Shown here: piece after piece, positions 8,199 to 16,481 of the stretch
Layout: the number at the start of each line of letters is the position of its first letter
How positions within the stretch are numbered: position 1 is the stretch's first letter
Source of the DNA: Polyangiaceae bacterium
GTDB lineage: Bacteria; Myxococcota_A; Polyangia; Polyangiales; Polyangiaceae
DNA length: 64,000 nucleotides
Reading direction: 5' to 3'
Assembly: GCA_022842465.1 (NCBI GenBank)
Contig: JALHPN010000005.1
Span: forward strand, 49,749 to 113,748
The notes under the pieces: model-generated
What the model was told of the DNA's origin: nothing
The model's input: only the letters and a program-made list of their open reading frames with translations
Database searches by the model: none
Made by a program: the position numbers and the translations under genes

Positions 8199-9589
8199 GC
8201 GAGGTCCGCTTCGGCGCCTACCGCATCGTCGAGACGATCGGCCAGGGAGCCGTGACGACGCTGTACAAGGCGGTCCAGGAGCCGCTCGGTCGGGTCGTCG
8301 CGGTCAAGGCGCTGAAGACGCAGATCGCGCCGACGTCGTCGTTCGGCGCGCAGATCGAGCGCGAGGCGAAGATCCTCGCCGGGCTCGCGCATCCGAACGT
8401 CGTCCTCGTTCTGGACCACGGTCGCGGGGCGTCGGGACGACCCTATCTCGCGCTCGAGCACGTCGATGGGCCGTCTCTCGACGCGCTCCTCGCGAAGCGC
8501 AAGCGGCTCCCGGTCTCGGTCGCGATCGCGATCGCGATTGGCATCACGCGCGCGCTCGAGCACGCCCACGAGCGCGACGTCGTGCATCGTGACGTGAAGC
8601 CCGGCAACGTCCTCCTCGCGAAGAGCGGTGTCGTGAAGCTGGTCGACTTCGGCATCGCGCACAAGACGCGAGGGGAGGTGGAAGGCGAGGAGCACGGCGA
8701 GGTCCTCGTCACCCCCTCGGGGCGGGTCACGGAGGAGCCGCTGGGCGACGGCTTCGGAACGCCCGCGTACATGTCGCCCGAGCAAATCCTCGGCGACTTC
8801 GTCGACGGGCGCTCGGATCTCTTCTCGCTCGGCGTCGTGCTCTATCAGATGCTCACCGGGACGCGCCCGTGGGAGTCCACCGCCGAGCGGACCCCGGGGA
8901 AGCGCGCGGGGCCGCCGCTCCAGCGCCGTGCGCCCCCCGTACCGCTCCGCGAGCGCGCGCCCGACGTACCGCGCGCCATCGACCGGATCGTGATGCGTCT
9001 CCTCGAGTCGGCTCCCTCGTCTCGCTATGCGAGCGCGGCGGTCCTCGGTGAGAAGCTCGAGGCCGCGCTCCGCGGGTCGACCCGCGAGCCGCCGCCGTCG
9101 GTCATCCGCGCGGCGCTCGTCGAAGCGGGGTTCGTCGCCGCCGTGCGCGGACGCCCGAGCTCCGCGGGCGTGGAGATCTTGCCCGCGCAGCCGTGGTCCT
9201 TGGGCCGCGTCGTCCTCGGGTTCGCCCTCGTCCTCGGGCTCTTCCTGGCTTCCGTCCTCCTCGTTGCGCGGCCCTCGCGGGCGGGGAGCGCGCGCGTCGG
9301 CTCGGCGCCCGAGTCGCTCCTCGCGACGACCGAGGGCGCGAGCGGCGGCGGTCTGAGGGTCGTCGCGTCTCCGTGGGCGCACGTGCGGGTCGACGGTGTC
9401 CTCGTCGAGACGACGCCGTTCGCCCGGCCGATCCCGCTCGTGCCGGGCCGGCACTGGGTCCAGCTCGGGCATCCCGATTCCCCGCCGGTGGAGCGCGAGG
9501 TCGAGATCGGTGAGGGCCAGATCGTGACGATCGACGTGACGATGCCGGTGGGCCTCTCCGACGCCGGCACGGGGAGGGAGTCGCCGTGA
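8195..9589 (+). CDS. Ser/Thr protein kinase with transmembrane segment and PEGA domain
   Basis: This is a 464-residue Hanks-type kinase. The catalytic domain (residues 8-290) has a glycine loop GQGAVTTLY, Lys38 in VAVKAL, HRDVKPGN (Asp133) and DFG (Asp151). GTPAYMSPEQ closes the activation segment, which is unusually long and acidic (about 35 residues with a GEVEGEEHGE stretch). One transmembrane helix lies at about 337-358. The extracytoplasmic part (about 385-450) is a PEGA domain (ASPWAHVRVDGVLVETTPF), a fold often found outside the membrane in such kinases. It overlaps gpmI by 4 bases upstream and the LysM gene by 4 bases downstream, so translation is likely coupled. The targets are unknown; phosphorylation of the neighbouring products is a guess. 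Confidence 0.93.
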   Translation: MSEVRFGAYRIVETIGQGAVTTLYKAVQEPLGRVVAVKALKTQIAPTSSFGAQIEREAKILAGLAHPNVVLVLDHGRGASGRPYLALEHVDGPSLDALLAKRKRLPVSVAIAIAIGITRALEHAHERDVVHRDVKPGNVLLAKSGVVKLVDFGIAHKTRGEVEGEEHGEVLVTPSGRVTEEPLGDGFGTPAYMSPEQILGDFVDGRSDLFSLGVVLYQMLTGTRPWESTAERTPGKRAGPPLQRRAPPVPLRERAPDVPRAIDRIVMRLLESAPSSRYASAAVLGEKLEAALRGSTREPPPSVIRAALVEAGFVAAVRGRPSSAGVEILPAQPWSLGRVVLGFALVLGLFLASVLLVARPSRAGSARVGSAPESLLATTEGASGGGLRVVASPWAHVRVDGVLVETTPFARPIPLVPGRHWVQLGHPDSPPVEREVEIGEGQIVTIDVTMPVGLSDAGTGRESP

Positions 9590-10518
9590 GACGAAGCAAG
9601 GTGATGGGGGTGCTCTTCGCGGCCTCGCTGTGCTGCCTCCTCGGGTCCGAGGATGCTTCCGCGTTCGTGCACGTCGTGACGAAGGGCGAGACGCTCGCGC
9701 AGCTCTCGACGCGTGTGTACGGGACGCCGCGCTTCGAGACCGCGCTCGCGGGCGCGAACCGCCTCGACGCCTTCGGCGGGAGCGCGGTCGTCCCCGGGCA
9801 GCCGCTCGAGATCCCGGCCCCCTCCCATGCGCGGGTCAAGGCGGGCGACACGTGGCCCGACCTCGCGCGCGTCCACCTCGGGGACGCGCGCCGCGCCGAC
9901 ACGCTCGCGCGGGCGAACGGGGCGGTGCCGTGGGTGCCGCCAGCGGAGGGGCAGGAAGTCGAGGTCCCTGCCGTCCTCGCGCACATCGTCGCGGAGGGAG
10001 AGACGATGGCGGCGATCGCGCAACGCTACCTCGGTGACTCGAACCGCGGCTGGGAGCTCGAGTCCTACAACGGGCGGCCGACCGACGGCGGCCCCTCCAG
10101 GCTGAACCGCGGGGACGTCCTGCTCGTTCCGCTGCTCGATCTCTCGCTCACCGAGGACGGGAAGCGCGAGGCGCGTGGGTCCGCCGACCGCACGCGTACG
10201 GAGGGGGGAGGACAGGCCTTCGAGGCGCAGCGTCGCGCGGAGTCCGAGGTGCCTCCGCTCCTCGCGGACGTCCGCGCCGGGCGCTACGTCGACGCGGTCG
10301 CGCGCGGCAACAAGCTCCTCGGCTCGGGGGAGCTCACGAAGCCGCAGCTCGCGGCGGTGCACCGCTCCCTGGTCGAGGCCTACGTCGCGCTCGAGGCCCC
10401 CGGGCTCGCGGCGGGCGCGTGCGCCGCGTGGCGGGCGAACGCGGTCTCCTCCGCGGACCTGAAGCTCGATCCGCGGTCCACCTCACCGAAGGTGAGGGCG
10501 GCCTGCGCATCGAGGTAG
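9586..10518 (+). CDS. Secreted LysM-domain protein
   Basis: This encodes 310 residues starting with GTG. The N-terminal signal peptide (hydrophobic core VLFAASLCCLLG, cleavage near residue 26) sends it to the periplasm. Three LysM-like units follow at about 28-77 (HVVTKGETLAQLSTRVYG), 79-128 (ARVKAGDTWPDLARVHLG) and 131-184 (HIVAEGETMAAIAQRYLG). The C-terminal third is helical and resembles a degenerate TPR. LysM units bind N-acetylglucosamine-containing glycans such as peptidoglycan. It sits between two Ser/Thr kinase genes with a 4-nt overlap in front and a 1-nt gap behind, which suggests a cell-wall-related sensing partner for one of the kinases; that role is inferred. Confidence 0.88.
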   Translation: MRRSKVMGVLFAASLCCLLGSEDASAFVHVVTKGETLAQLSTRVYGTPRFETALAGANRLDAFGGSAVVPGQPLEIPAPSHARVKAGDTWPDLARVHLGDARRADTLARANGAVPWVPPAEGQEVEVPAVLAHIVAEGETMAAIAQRYLGDSNRGWELESYNGRPTDGGPSRLNRGDVLLVPLLDLSLTEDGKREARGSADRTRTEGGGQAFEAQRRAESEVPPLLADVRAGRYVDAVARGNKLLGSGELTKPQLAAVHRSLVEAYVALEAPGLAAGACAAWRANAVSSADLKLDPRSTSPKVRAACASR

Positions 10519-10519
10519 G

Positions 10520-11779
10520 ATGCGAGCCGTGACTTCCGTGGGCGAGGTGATCGCCGGCCGCTACGAAGTGAAGGGGGTCCTCGGCGAGGGCGGCACCGGG
10601 ATCGTGTACGACGCGGTCCGGCGAGAGGACGGGCGCGCCGTCGCGCTGAAGGTCATGCACCACGAGCTCGCCGGCGACGGTCAGGTGCGCGGGCGCTTCC
10701 AGCGCGAGGCGGTCATCCTCCAGCGCCTCTCGGGCCCGCACATCTGTCCCATCCTCGACCACGGCGAGGTCCCCGGCGTGAAGACGGGGCGAAACATCGT
10801 CTACCTCGCGATGGCGAAGCTCGACGGGCCCTCGCTCGAGCGCGTCCTCCAGGACGAGGGGCCGCTGCTCCCCGCCCCGCGCGTCCTCGACCTCGTCCTC
10901 GACATCCTCGCCGCGCTCCGGGCTGCGCATGCGCAAGGCGTCATTCATCGCGACCTCAAGCCGGCGAACGTGATCCTGGAGGGCGGCAAGCGCGTCGTCG
11001 TCGTCGACTTCGGGATGGCGAAGATCGTGACGGGCTCCGGCACAGGCACGACGAACCTCACCGCGCACAACATGCTCTTCGGGACGCCCGAGTACATGTC
11101 CCCCGAGCAAGCGCGCGGCGACGATCCGGACGCGCGGTGCGACGTCTACGCGGTGGGCGTGATGCTGTACGAGATGCTCACCGGGAAGAGGCCCTTCACC
11201 GGCGCGACCCCCCTCGCGGTGCTCACGTCTCATCTCACGAGCGACCTCACGAGCCCGCGTACGGTCGCCCCCGATCGCCTCACGCCGGCGCTCGAATCGG
11301 TGGTCCTCCACGCGCTCGCGCGTGATCGCGAGCAGCGCTATCCGACGGCGGCCGCGCTCGCAGCGGCGCTCATGCATGCGCGGGCGATGCCGGACGACGT
11401 CGTCTCCCTCCGCCCCGAGGCGTTCTCGGCGCGGCCGGAGGGGACGGACGCCTTCGCGTTGACGATGCCGGCGATCACGACGCCGATCTCGCCGGACTCG
11501 TCGCCCCCTCTGCCCAAGCCTCTCCCCGTGAGCGACGCCTTCGCGAAGACGGTGGAAGGGACCGCGTCGGCGCCGGCGCCGGCGCCGAAGCCCACGGCCC
11601 CTTCCGGCCGCGTCACGCCGCCGCCCTCACGTGTCTCCGGCGCACCGGTGTCGTCGCCGGGGGAAGAGGCGAAGCGCCTCCGCGCGCGCGAGCGGGCCGA
11701 GCGGCGGAAGTGGCTCCTCGTCTGGCTGCTCGTCGCCTGCGTGAGCATCGGCGCCGGCGTGCTCCTCGCGCTCCGCTGA
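10520..11779 (+). CDS. Ser/Thr protein kinase with C-terminal membrane anchor
   Basis: The 419-residue kinase has glycine loop GEGGTGIVY, Lys44, VIHRDLKPAN (Asp145), VDFGMAK (Asp163) and GTPEYMSPEQ, all typical of an active bacterial Hanks-type enzyme. A Pro/Ala/Ser-rich linker of about 120 residues leads to a single membrane helix at about 398-418, after which the protein ends, so unlike the kinase at 8195 it has no outside sensor domain. A GTG at 10529 is an alternative start. It is one base from the LysM gene stop. The linker has repeated PAPAP segments. Confidence 0.93.
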   Translation: MRAVTSVGEVIAGRYEVKGVLGEGGTGIVYDAVRREDGRAVALKVMHHELAGDGQVRGRFQREAVILQRLSGPHICPILDHGEVPGVKTGRNIVYLAMAKLDGPSLERVLQDEGPLLPAPRVLDLVLDILAALRAAHAQGVIHRDLKPANVILEGGKRVVVVDFGMAKIVTGSGTGTTNLTAHNMLFGTPEYMSPEQARGDDPDARCDVYAVGVMLYEMLTGKRPFTGATPLAVLTSHLTSDLTSPRTVAPDRLTPALESVVLHALARDREQRYPTAAALAAALMHARAMPDDVVSLRPEAFSARPEGTDAFALTMPAITTPISPDSSPPLPKPLPVSDAFAKTVEGTASAPAPAPKPTAPSGRVTPPPSRVSGAPVSSPGEEAKRLRARERAERRKWLLVWLLVACVSIGAGVLLALR

Positions 11780-11784
11780 GTGTC

Positions 11785-12747
11785 TCACGTCCACGCCGCG
11801 GGGATCGGCCACGGCTCTCTCCGCCAGGTCCCGAGCGTGTGGAGATCGGGCGCGAGGCCCGCGGCGATCGCGCGCGCGGTCGTGGGAACGGGCGCCTCCG
11901 CGAGCCCGAGGCCGTGCGCGAGCGTGCCGAGGACGGACTCCGGGGAGAGGCCGCGCGCGCGAAGATCCCTCACCGTCGCGCCGCGCGCACGCTTCGCGAG
12001 GCGCGCCCCGTCCGCCCCCACGACGAGCGGTACGTGCGCATAGCGCGGCCCCTCTGCGTAGCCGAGGAGACGCGCGAGGAGCAGCTGCCGCGCGGTGGAC
12101 GCGAGGAGGTCGTCGGCGCGGACGACGACGTCGATCCTCATCTCCGCGTCGTCGAGCGCGACGGCGAGCTGATAGGCGAAGATGCCGTCTCCGCGACGGA
12201 GGACGAAATCGCCCGCCGCCGCCGCCACGCGCTCTTCGTTGCGCCCGCGGCAGAGATCGTCGAACGCGATCGTCTCGGCCGCCGGGACGCGCAGGCGGAG
12301 CGCCGGCGGTCGCTTGAAGGCGCGATCCTGCGGCAGCTCCCGACAGGTCCCCGGGTAGACGAGCTCCTCGCCGGCATGCGGCGCGCTCGCCGCGCGCGCG
12401 ATCTCGGCGCGAGAGCAGTCGCAGCGGTAGACGAGCCCCTCGCGCTCGAGGTGCTCGAGCGCTCGGATGTAGCGGTCCGAGCGCGCCGACTGTGTGTAGG
12501 GTGCATGGTCGCCGCGCTCGGGCTCGACGAACGGCGGCGGTCCCTCGTCGGTGTCGAGCCCGAGCCACACGAGGTCTTCGGCGATCCGCTCGGCGGAGCC
12601 GAGGACGACGCGCGGCGTGTCGATGTCCTCGACCCGGAGCACGGTCCTACCTCCCGTCGCGCGGGCCACACACCACGATGCGAGGGCCGTCCACGCCCCT
12701 CCGACGTGGAGGTCTCCCGTCGGGGAGGGGGCGAACCGGGTCCTCAT
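11785..12747 (-). CDS. gluQ: Glutamyl-Q tRNA(Asp) synthetase
   Basis: The protein is a GluRS paralogue without an anticodon-binding domain; this family attaches glutamate to the queuosine base at position 34 of tRNA(Asp). The start at 12747 puts the class I motif RFAPSPTGDLHVGGA at the N-terminus, as in all family members; an in-frame extension to 12792 is unlikely. Zinc ligands are seen as YRCDCSRAEI and YPGTCREL. The second class I motif is ARLAKRARG in place of KMSKS, which is normal here. At 320 residues the length fits. A full GluRS (gltX) is also present at 58061. The gene converges on the kinase gene with a 5-base gap. Confidence 0.93.
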   Translation of the reverse strand: MRTRFAPSPTGDLHVGGAWTALASWCVARATGGRTVLRVEDIDTPRVVLGSAERIAEDLVWLGLDTDEGPPPFVEPERGDHAPYTQSARSDRYIRALEHLEREGLVYRCDCSRAEIARAASAPHAGEELVYPGTCRELPQDRAFKRPPALRLRVPAAETIAFDDLCRGRNEERVAAAAGDFVLRRGDGIFAYQLAVALDDAEMRIDVVVRADDLLASTARQLLLARLLGYAEGPRYAHVPLVVGADGARLAKRARGATVRDLRARGLSPESVLGTLAHGLGLAEAPVPTTARAIAAGLAPDLHTLGTWRREPWPIPAAWT

Positions 12748-12812
12748 CGGGGTCCATCCTACGACCGATCGCGGACAAGGCGCGCCCCGCACGCTATGGT
12801 GCAGCCGCGCGC

Positions 12813-13421
12813 ATGCGGCACCGGGCTCTAGTCGGCGGGCTTCTCCTCGCGGTCCTCGTGCTGCTCTACGCCACCCTCCGTCGTCCGTTCCCGTCGGATC
12901 AGACGCCCGAGGGCGCCTACCTGCGCATCGCGAAGGCCGTGGCGAAGGACGACCCGCGCGCCGCGTTCGCGTACCTCGAGGACGAGGCGCAGTGGGCGTC
13001 GTTCACCGTGCGCGACATGCGACGACGCGCACGCGAGCGCATCGCCGCGAGCTATCCCGAGCCGGAGCGCACGGAGCTCCTCGCGCGTCACGCGGAGATC
13101 GCCGCGGCCGAGGACGGGAGCGACGCGTTCGCGCTCCTCTATCGCCAGCGTGGGTGGGCGAAGCGCCTCCGGAAGGATCTCTCCGGCGTCGAGAGGGTGG
13201 AGTCCGAAGGCGAGCGCGCGAGCGTCGTCACGGTGCAGGGGACGCGCTGGCCCTTCCGCCGGCGGAAGAACGGGATCTGGGGGCTCACCATCTACACGGC
13301 GGAGCTCCTCGCGGAGAGCGAGAAGGCGACGCGCGACCTCGCGGTCGTGACGTCGGCGGCCGACGACTACGACCGCGCGGGGTCGGCGGGCGGGAGCGGC
13401 ATCGGCCGGACCATCCCGTAG
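12813..13421 (+). CDS. Membrane-anchored protein of unknown function
   Basis: A 202-residue protein with an N-terminal signal anchor (ALVGGLLLAVLVLLYATL) and a predicted periplasmic, mostly helical region. The sequence PEGAYLRIAKAVAKDDPRAAFAYLEDEAQW followed by a small beta part (VVTVQGTRWPFRRRKNGIWGLTIY) resembles short lumenal domains of the NTF2/DUF4878 type, but the match is only by eye. Its 3' end overlaps the 3' end of the convergent monooxygenase gene by 55 bases. The divergent start relative to gluQ leaves about 65 bases for both promoters. Function unknown. Confidence 0.78.
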   Translation: MRHRALVGGLLLAVLVLLYATLRRPFPSDQTPEGAYLRIAKAVAKDDPRAAFAYLEDEAQWASFTVRDMRRRARERIAASYPEPERTELLARHAEIAAAEDGSDAFALLYRQRGWAKRLRKDLSGVERVESEGERASVVTVQGTRWPFRRRKNGIWGLTIYTAELLAESEKATRDLAVVTSAADDYDRAGSAGGSGIGRTIP

Positions 13422-15730
13422 GGCTTCGGCCAGGCGAGCCCCGTGAAGCCCCGCTCCTTCGCGGCGAAGAGCGTGAAGTTCGGGTTCTCGAGGTGCGGCC
13501 GCGCGAGCGCGCACAGATCGGCGCGCCCGCTGAGGACGAGCGTGTTGATCTGATCGGCGCTGGAGATGCCGCCGACCGCCATCGTCGGGATCTTCACCTC
13601 GTTCTTCACCATGTCGCTGAAGGAGGCCTGGTACATGCGCCCGTAGAAGCGAGGCTTCGAGTCCGGCGTCGTCATGCCGGCGGAGCAGTCGATGACGTCC
13701 GTGCCGCGCTCCTTCAGCGCGCGGGCGAGCGCGAGGACGTCCTCGTCCGTGATCCCGCCGGGCACCCAGTCCGTCGCCGAGATACGGACCGAGAGCGGTC
13801 TCTCCTTCGGCCACCTGGCGCGCACGGCCTCGAGCACCTCGAGCGGGTACCGCATCCGCGCCTCGGGCGAGCCGCCGTAAGCGTCCTTCCGCACGTTGGT
13901 GAGCGGCGAGAGGAAGCTCGCGAGGAGGTAGCCGTGCGCCATGTGGAGCTCGAGGAGATCGAAGCCTGCCTCGGCGGCGAGCTCCGTGCTCCGCACGAAC
14001 TCGGCCTTGACGCGATCCATGTCGGCGCGGTCCATCTCGCGCGGCACCTGGCTGTCCGGGAAGTAGGGCAGCGGCGAGGCGCTCATGACGGGCCAGTTCC
14101 CGGTCTCGAGCGGACGATCCGAGCCCTCCCACATGACCTTGGTCGACGCCTTCCGGCCGGCGTGCCCGAGCTGCATGCCGAACTTCGACGACGACTGCGC
14201 GTGGACGACGTCCACGATCCGCTTCCAGGCCTGCATCTGCTCGGGCGTGTACATGCCGGCGCAGCCGGGCGAGATGCGCCCCTCGCGCGAGACGTCCGTC
14301 ATCTCCGTCATCACGAGGCCGGCGCCGCCGATCGCGCGCGCGGTGTAGTGCGTGACGTGGAAGTCGTTCGGCATCCCGTCCACGGCGGAGTACATGCACA
14401 TCGGCGAGACGACGACGCGGTTCGGGATCACGCAGTCGCGCAGGCGGAGCGGCGTGAACATCGCGGGGAGCGGAGGCTCGCCCTTGGTCCGCTTCGGGGC
14501 CTCGGGCGCGAGCGTGTCGTGGAAGTCGACCGCGACCGTGCGCGCGAAGCCGGGGTCCCGCAGGCGGAGGTTGTCGAAGGTGATCCGCTTCGACCGCGTG
14601 AGGAGGCTGAACGCGAACTGGGTCGGGTCGAGCTCGCGATAGCGCTTCACGTTCTCGAACCAGACGAGGCTGTCCTGCGCGGCCTTCTGGGTCCGCTCGA
14701 CGATCGGCCGCCGATCCTCTTCGTACCGCTCGAGCGCGCGACGGATCCGCCCGCGGAGCGTCGGGACCGTGCCGGTCTTCGGCTCGCCCGCCCCGTCCGC
14801 GCGTGGCCCCATCTCGGCCTCGAGCGCCTTCACGAGGGCGATGGCATCCTCCATCGCGAGCTTCGTCCCCGATCCGATCGAGAAGTGCGCCGTGTGCGCC
14901 GCGTCTCCCATCAGGACGACGTTCTCGTGCGACCAGCGCTCGTTCTTCACCGTCGTGAAGTTGATCCAGCTCGAGTGGTTCGCGAGCAGTTTCTCGCCAC
15001 CCAGGTACTTGCCGAACGTCTGCTCGAGGAAGGCGATGCTCTCGGCCTCCGTGGCCTTGTCGAGCCCCGCGGCGCGGAAGGAGGCCTCGTCACACTCGGC
15101 GATGAAGGTGCTCGTCTCCGCGTCGAAGCGGTACGCGTGCACCTGGAAGATCCCGTGCGGCGTCTCCTCGAAGAGGAAGGTGAACGCGTCGAACGTCTTC
15201 TTGGTGCCGAGCCAGATGTAGCGGCACGAGCGCACGTCGAGCGACGGCTTGAACACGTCCTTGTGCTTCTCGCGGACCTTCGAGCGGAGGCCGTCGCAGG
15301 CGATCACGAGGTCCGCGTCCCGCGTGAGCGCCTCGTAGTCGTCGACCTCGGTCTCGAAGCGTTGCTCGACGCCGAGCTCCTCGCAGCGGTCCGAGAGGAT
15401 CCGGAGGAGCTCCTTGCGCGAGAGGCCGCTGAACCCGTGACCGCCGGAGCGGAGGCAGCTTCCCTTGTAGAAGATGTCGATCGCGTCCCAGTGGGCGAAC
15501 GCCTTCGTGATCGCATGGTGGGTCGGCCCGTCGTTCTCCTCGAGGTACGAGAGCGTCTCGTCGGAGAAGACCACGCCCCAGCCGAACGTCACGCCCGGGG
15601 CGTTCCGCTCGACGACGGTGATCGAGGCCTCGGGATGCGCCTTCTTGTAGAGGAGCGCGAAGTAGAGGCCCGCCGGCCCACCGCCGATGCAGACGATCTT
15701 CACCCCTTCGGGTGTCACGAAGCGCGTCAT
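13367..15730 (-). CDS. Bifunctional FAD monooxygenase / NADH:flavin oxidoreductase, salicylyl-CoA 5-hydroxylase type
   Basis: The protein has 787 residues; ATG 15730 is chosen because it puts KIVCIGGGPAGLYFA (FAD-binding GxGxxG) at residues 11-25. The N-terminal half is a group A flavoprotein monooxygenase with the DG motif ACDGLRSKVR and the second FAD motif VVLMGDAAHTAHFSIGSG. From about residue 415 a complete old-yellow-enzyme barrel follows (MFTPLRLRDCVIPNRVV, SPMCMYSA, MQLGHAGRK, HGYLLASFLSPLTN, ISATDW). This fusion is annotated elsewhere as bifunctional salicylyl-CoA 5-hydroxylase/oxidoreductase, which makes gentisyl-CoA from salicylyl-CoA. No CoA ligase or thioesterase lies nearby, so the pathway and substrate are inferred from family only. 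Confidence 0.88.
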   Translation of the reverse strand: MTRFVTPEGVKIVCIGGGPAGLYFALLYKKAHPEASITVVERNAPGVTFGWGVVFSDETLSYLEENDGPTHHAITKAFAHWDAIDIFYKGSCLRSGGHGFSGLSRKELLRILSDRCEELGVEQRFETEVDDYEALTRDADLVIACDGLRSKVREKHKDVFKPSLDVRSCRYIWLGTKKTFDAFTFLFEETPHGIFQVHAYRFDAETSTFIAECDEASFRAAGLDKATEAESIAFLEQTFGKYLGGEKLLANHSSWINFTTVKNERWSHENVVLMGDAAHTAHFSIGSGTKLAMEDAIALVKALEAEMGPRADGAGEPKTGTVPTLRGRIRRALERYEEDRRPIVERTQKAAQDSLVWFENVKRYRELDPTQFAFSLLTRSKRITFDNLRLRDPGFARTVAVDFHDTLAPEAPKRTKGEPPLPAMFTPLRLRDCVIPNRVVVSPMCMYSAVDGMPNDFHVTHYTARAIGGAGLVMTEMTDVSREGRISPGCAGMYTPEQMQAWKRIVDVVHAQSSSKFGMQLGHAGRKASTKVMWEGSDRPLETGNWPVMSASPLPYFPDSQVPREMDRADMDRVKAEFVRSTELAAEAGFDLLELHMAHGYLLASFLSPLTNVRKDAYGGSPEARMRYPLEVLEAVRARWPKERPLSVRISATDWVPGGITDEDVLALARALKERGTDVIDCSAGMTTPDSKPRFYGRMYQASFSDMVKNEVKIPTMAVGGISSADQINTLVLSGRADLCALARPHLENPNFTLFAAKERGFTGLAWPKPYGMVRPMPLPPADPARS

Positions 15731-15777
15731 ACCGGTCTCCGTAGCATCGCGGCGGCCGCGGCGGAACACGGGGATTG

Positions 15778-16371
15778 TCACGAAAGGCGCCCGACGGAGG
15801 CGCCCCTGTCGGGCCGGCACGGGAGCCTCTCGACGAGCAGGCCTCGGCTCCGCGCGCGCAGGCGCTCGGCGAGCATCGCGTAGCGTGAGGTGTCGAATTC
15901 GCCGAGCGTCCCGAGCTGAGACACCGTGCGAACGTGCGCGTGCTCAGCGTTTCGCAGCGGCATCGCGAGGTGCTCGTGCCAGTGCCGCAGACTGGCCTCG
16001 AGCTCGACATGGTGCCCGACGTGGGCGTGGATCGAGGCGAGGAGCTGTCGCTCGTCCTCCGTGCAGCGGCCATCGACGTGGGCGACGGCGCACGCGGCAT
16101 CGAACAGGAACCTCCGCCACACCGTTTCGAGCTCGAGGTGCTCCCGCGCGAGCCGTTCGAGCACCTCCTCGGCGCGCAGCTCTTGCGCGTCCCGCAAGAT
16201 CGTGTGCGTCACCTCGTGGTCGGACGATGCGTCTTCCCCGAGGAGCTCCGCCAGCGCTCGGAGCTCCGAGAGCGAGATCTCGCCGTCGGCAGCCGCGACG
16301 ACCACGAGGACCCGAGCGCAGCACTCGAGAGGGGCTTGCATCGTTGCGGGGGCGAGCAGCCGCCGTGCCAA
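15778..16371 (-). CDS. TerB-like protein
   Basis: This encodes 197 residues, or 186 if it starts at the ATG at 16338. It has two related helical segments carrying an acidic turn, VVVAAADGEISLSELRAL at about 24-41 and AVAHVDGRCTEDERQLL at about 94-110, the hallmark of TerB/tellurite-resistance-like domains, which bind metal ions near the membrane. The rest is His- and Leu-rich helix. The known role of TerB domains is in stress and phage-related membrane complexes. No other ter genes are present, so tellurite resistance should not be assumed. It is divergent from ppc, with about 110 bases between starts. Confidence 0.7.
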   Translation of the reverse strand: MARRLLAPATMQAPLECCARVLVVVAAADGEISLSELRALAELLGEDASSDHEVTHTILRDAQELRAEEVLERLAREHLELETVWRRFLFDAACAVAHVDGRCTEDERQLLASIHAHVGHHVELEASLRHWHEHLAMPLRNAEHAHVRTVSQLGTLGEFDTSRYAMLAERLRARSRGLLVERLPCRPDRGASVGRLS

Positions 16372-16481
16372 GAGTCGCGTTGCGCTGCGACGTTGGTGTG
16401 CGTGGCGCGTGATGGCGCGTTTGCGTCACCGAGATGCGATGCTTACATGACTCCCCTCGGGAGGCAGGGAGGGACGGACGA

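Noticed and set aside
9586..10518. LysM protein as a spore-cortex or germination protein
   Set aside because: Only LysM units and a degenerate helical end are visible, with no hydrolase domain or sporulation neighbours.
12551..15883. Plus-strand open frame of 1110 codons
   Set aside because: It is the antisense shadow of the FAD monooxygenase/OYE gene, is Arg/His/Asp-rich and has no recognisable domain; the minus-strand protein is clearly real.
15778..16371. A tellurite-resistance operon
   Set aside because: Only a TerB-like domain is present; no terA, terC, terD or terE neighbour exists.
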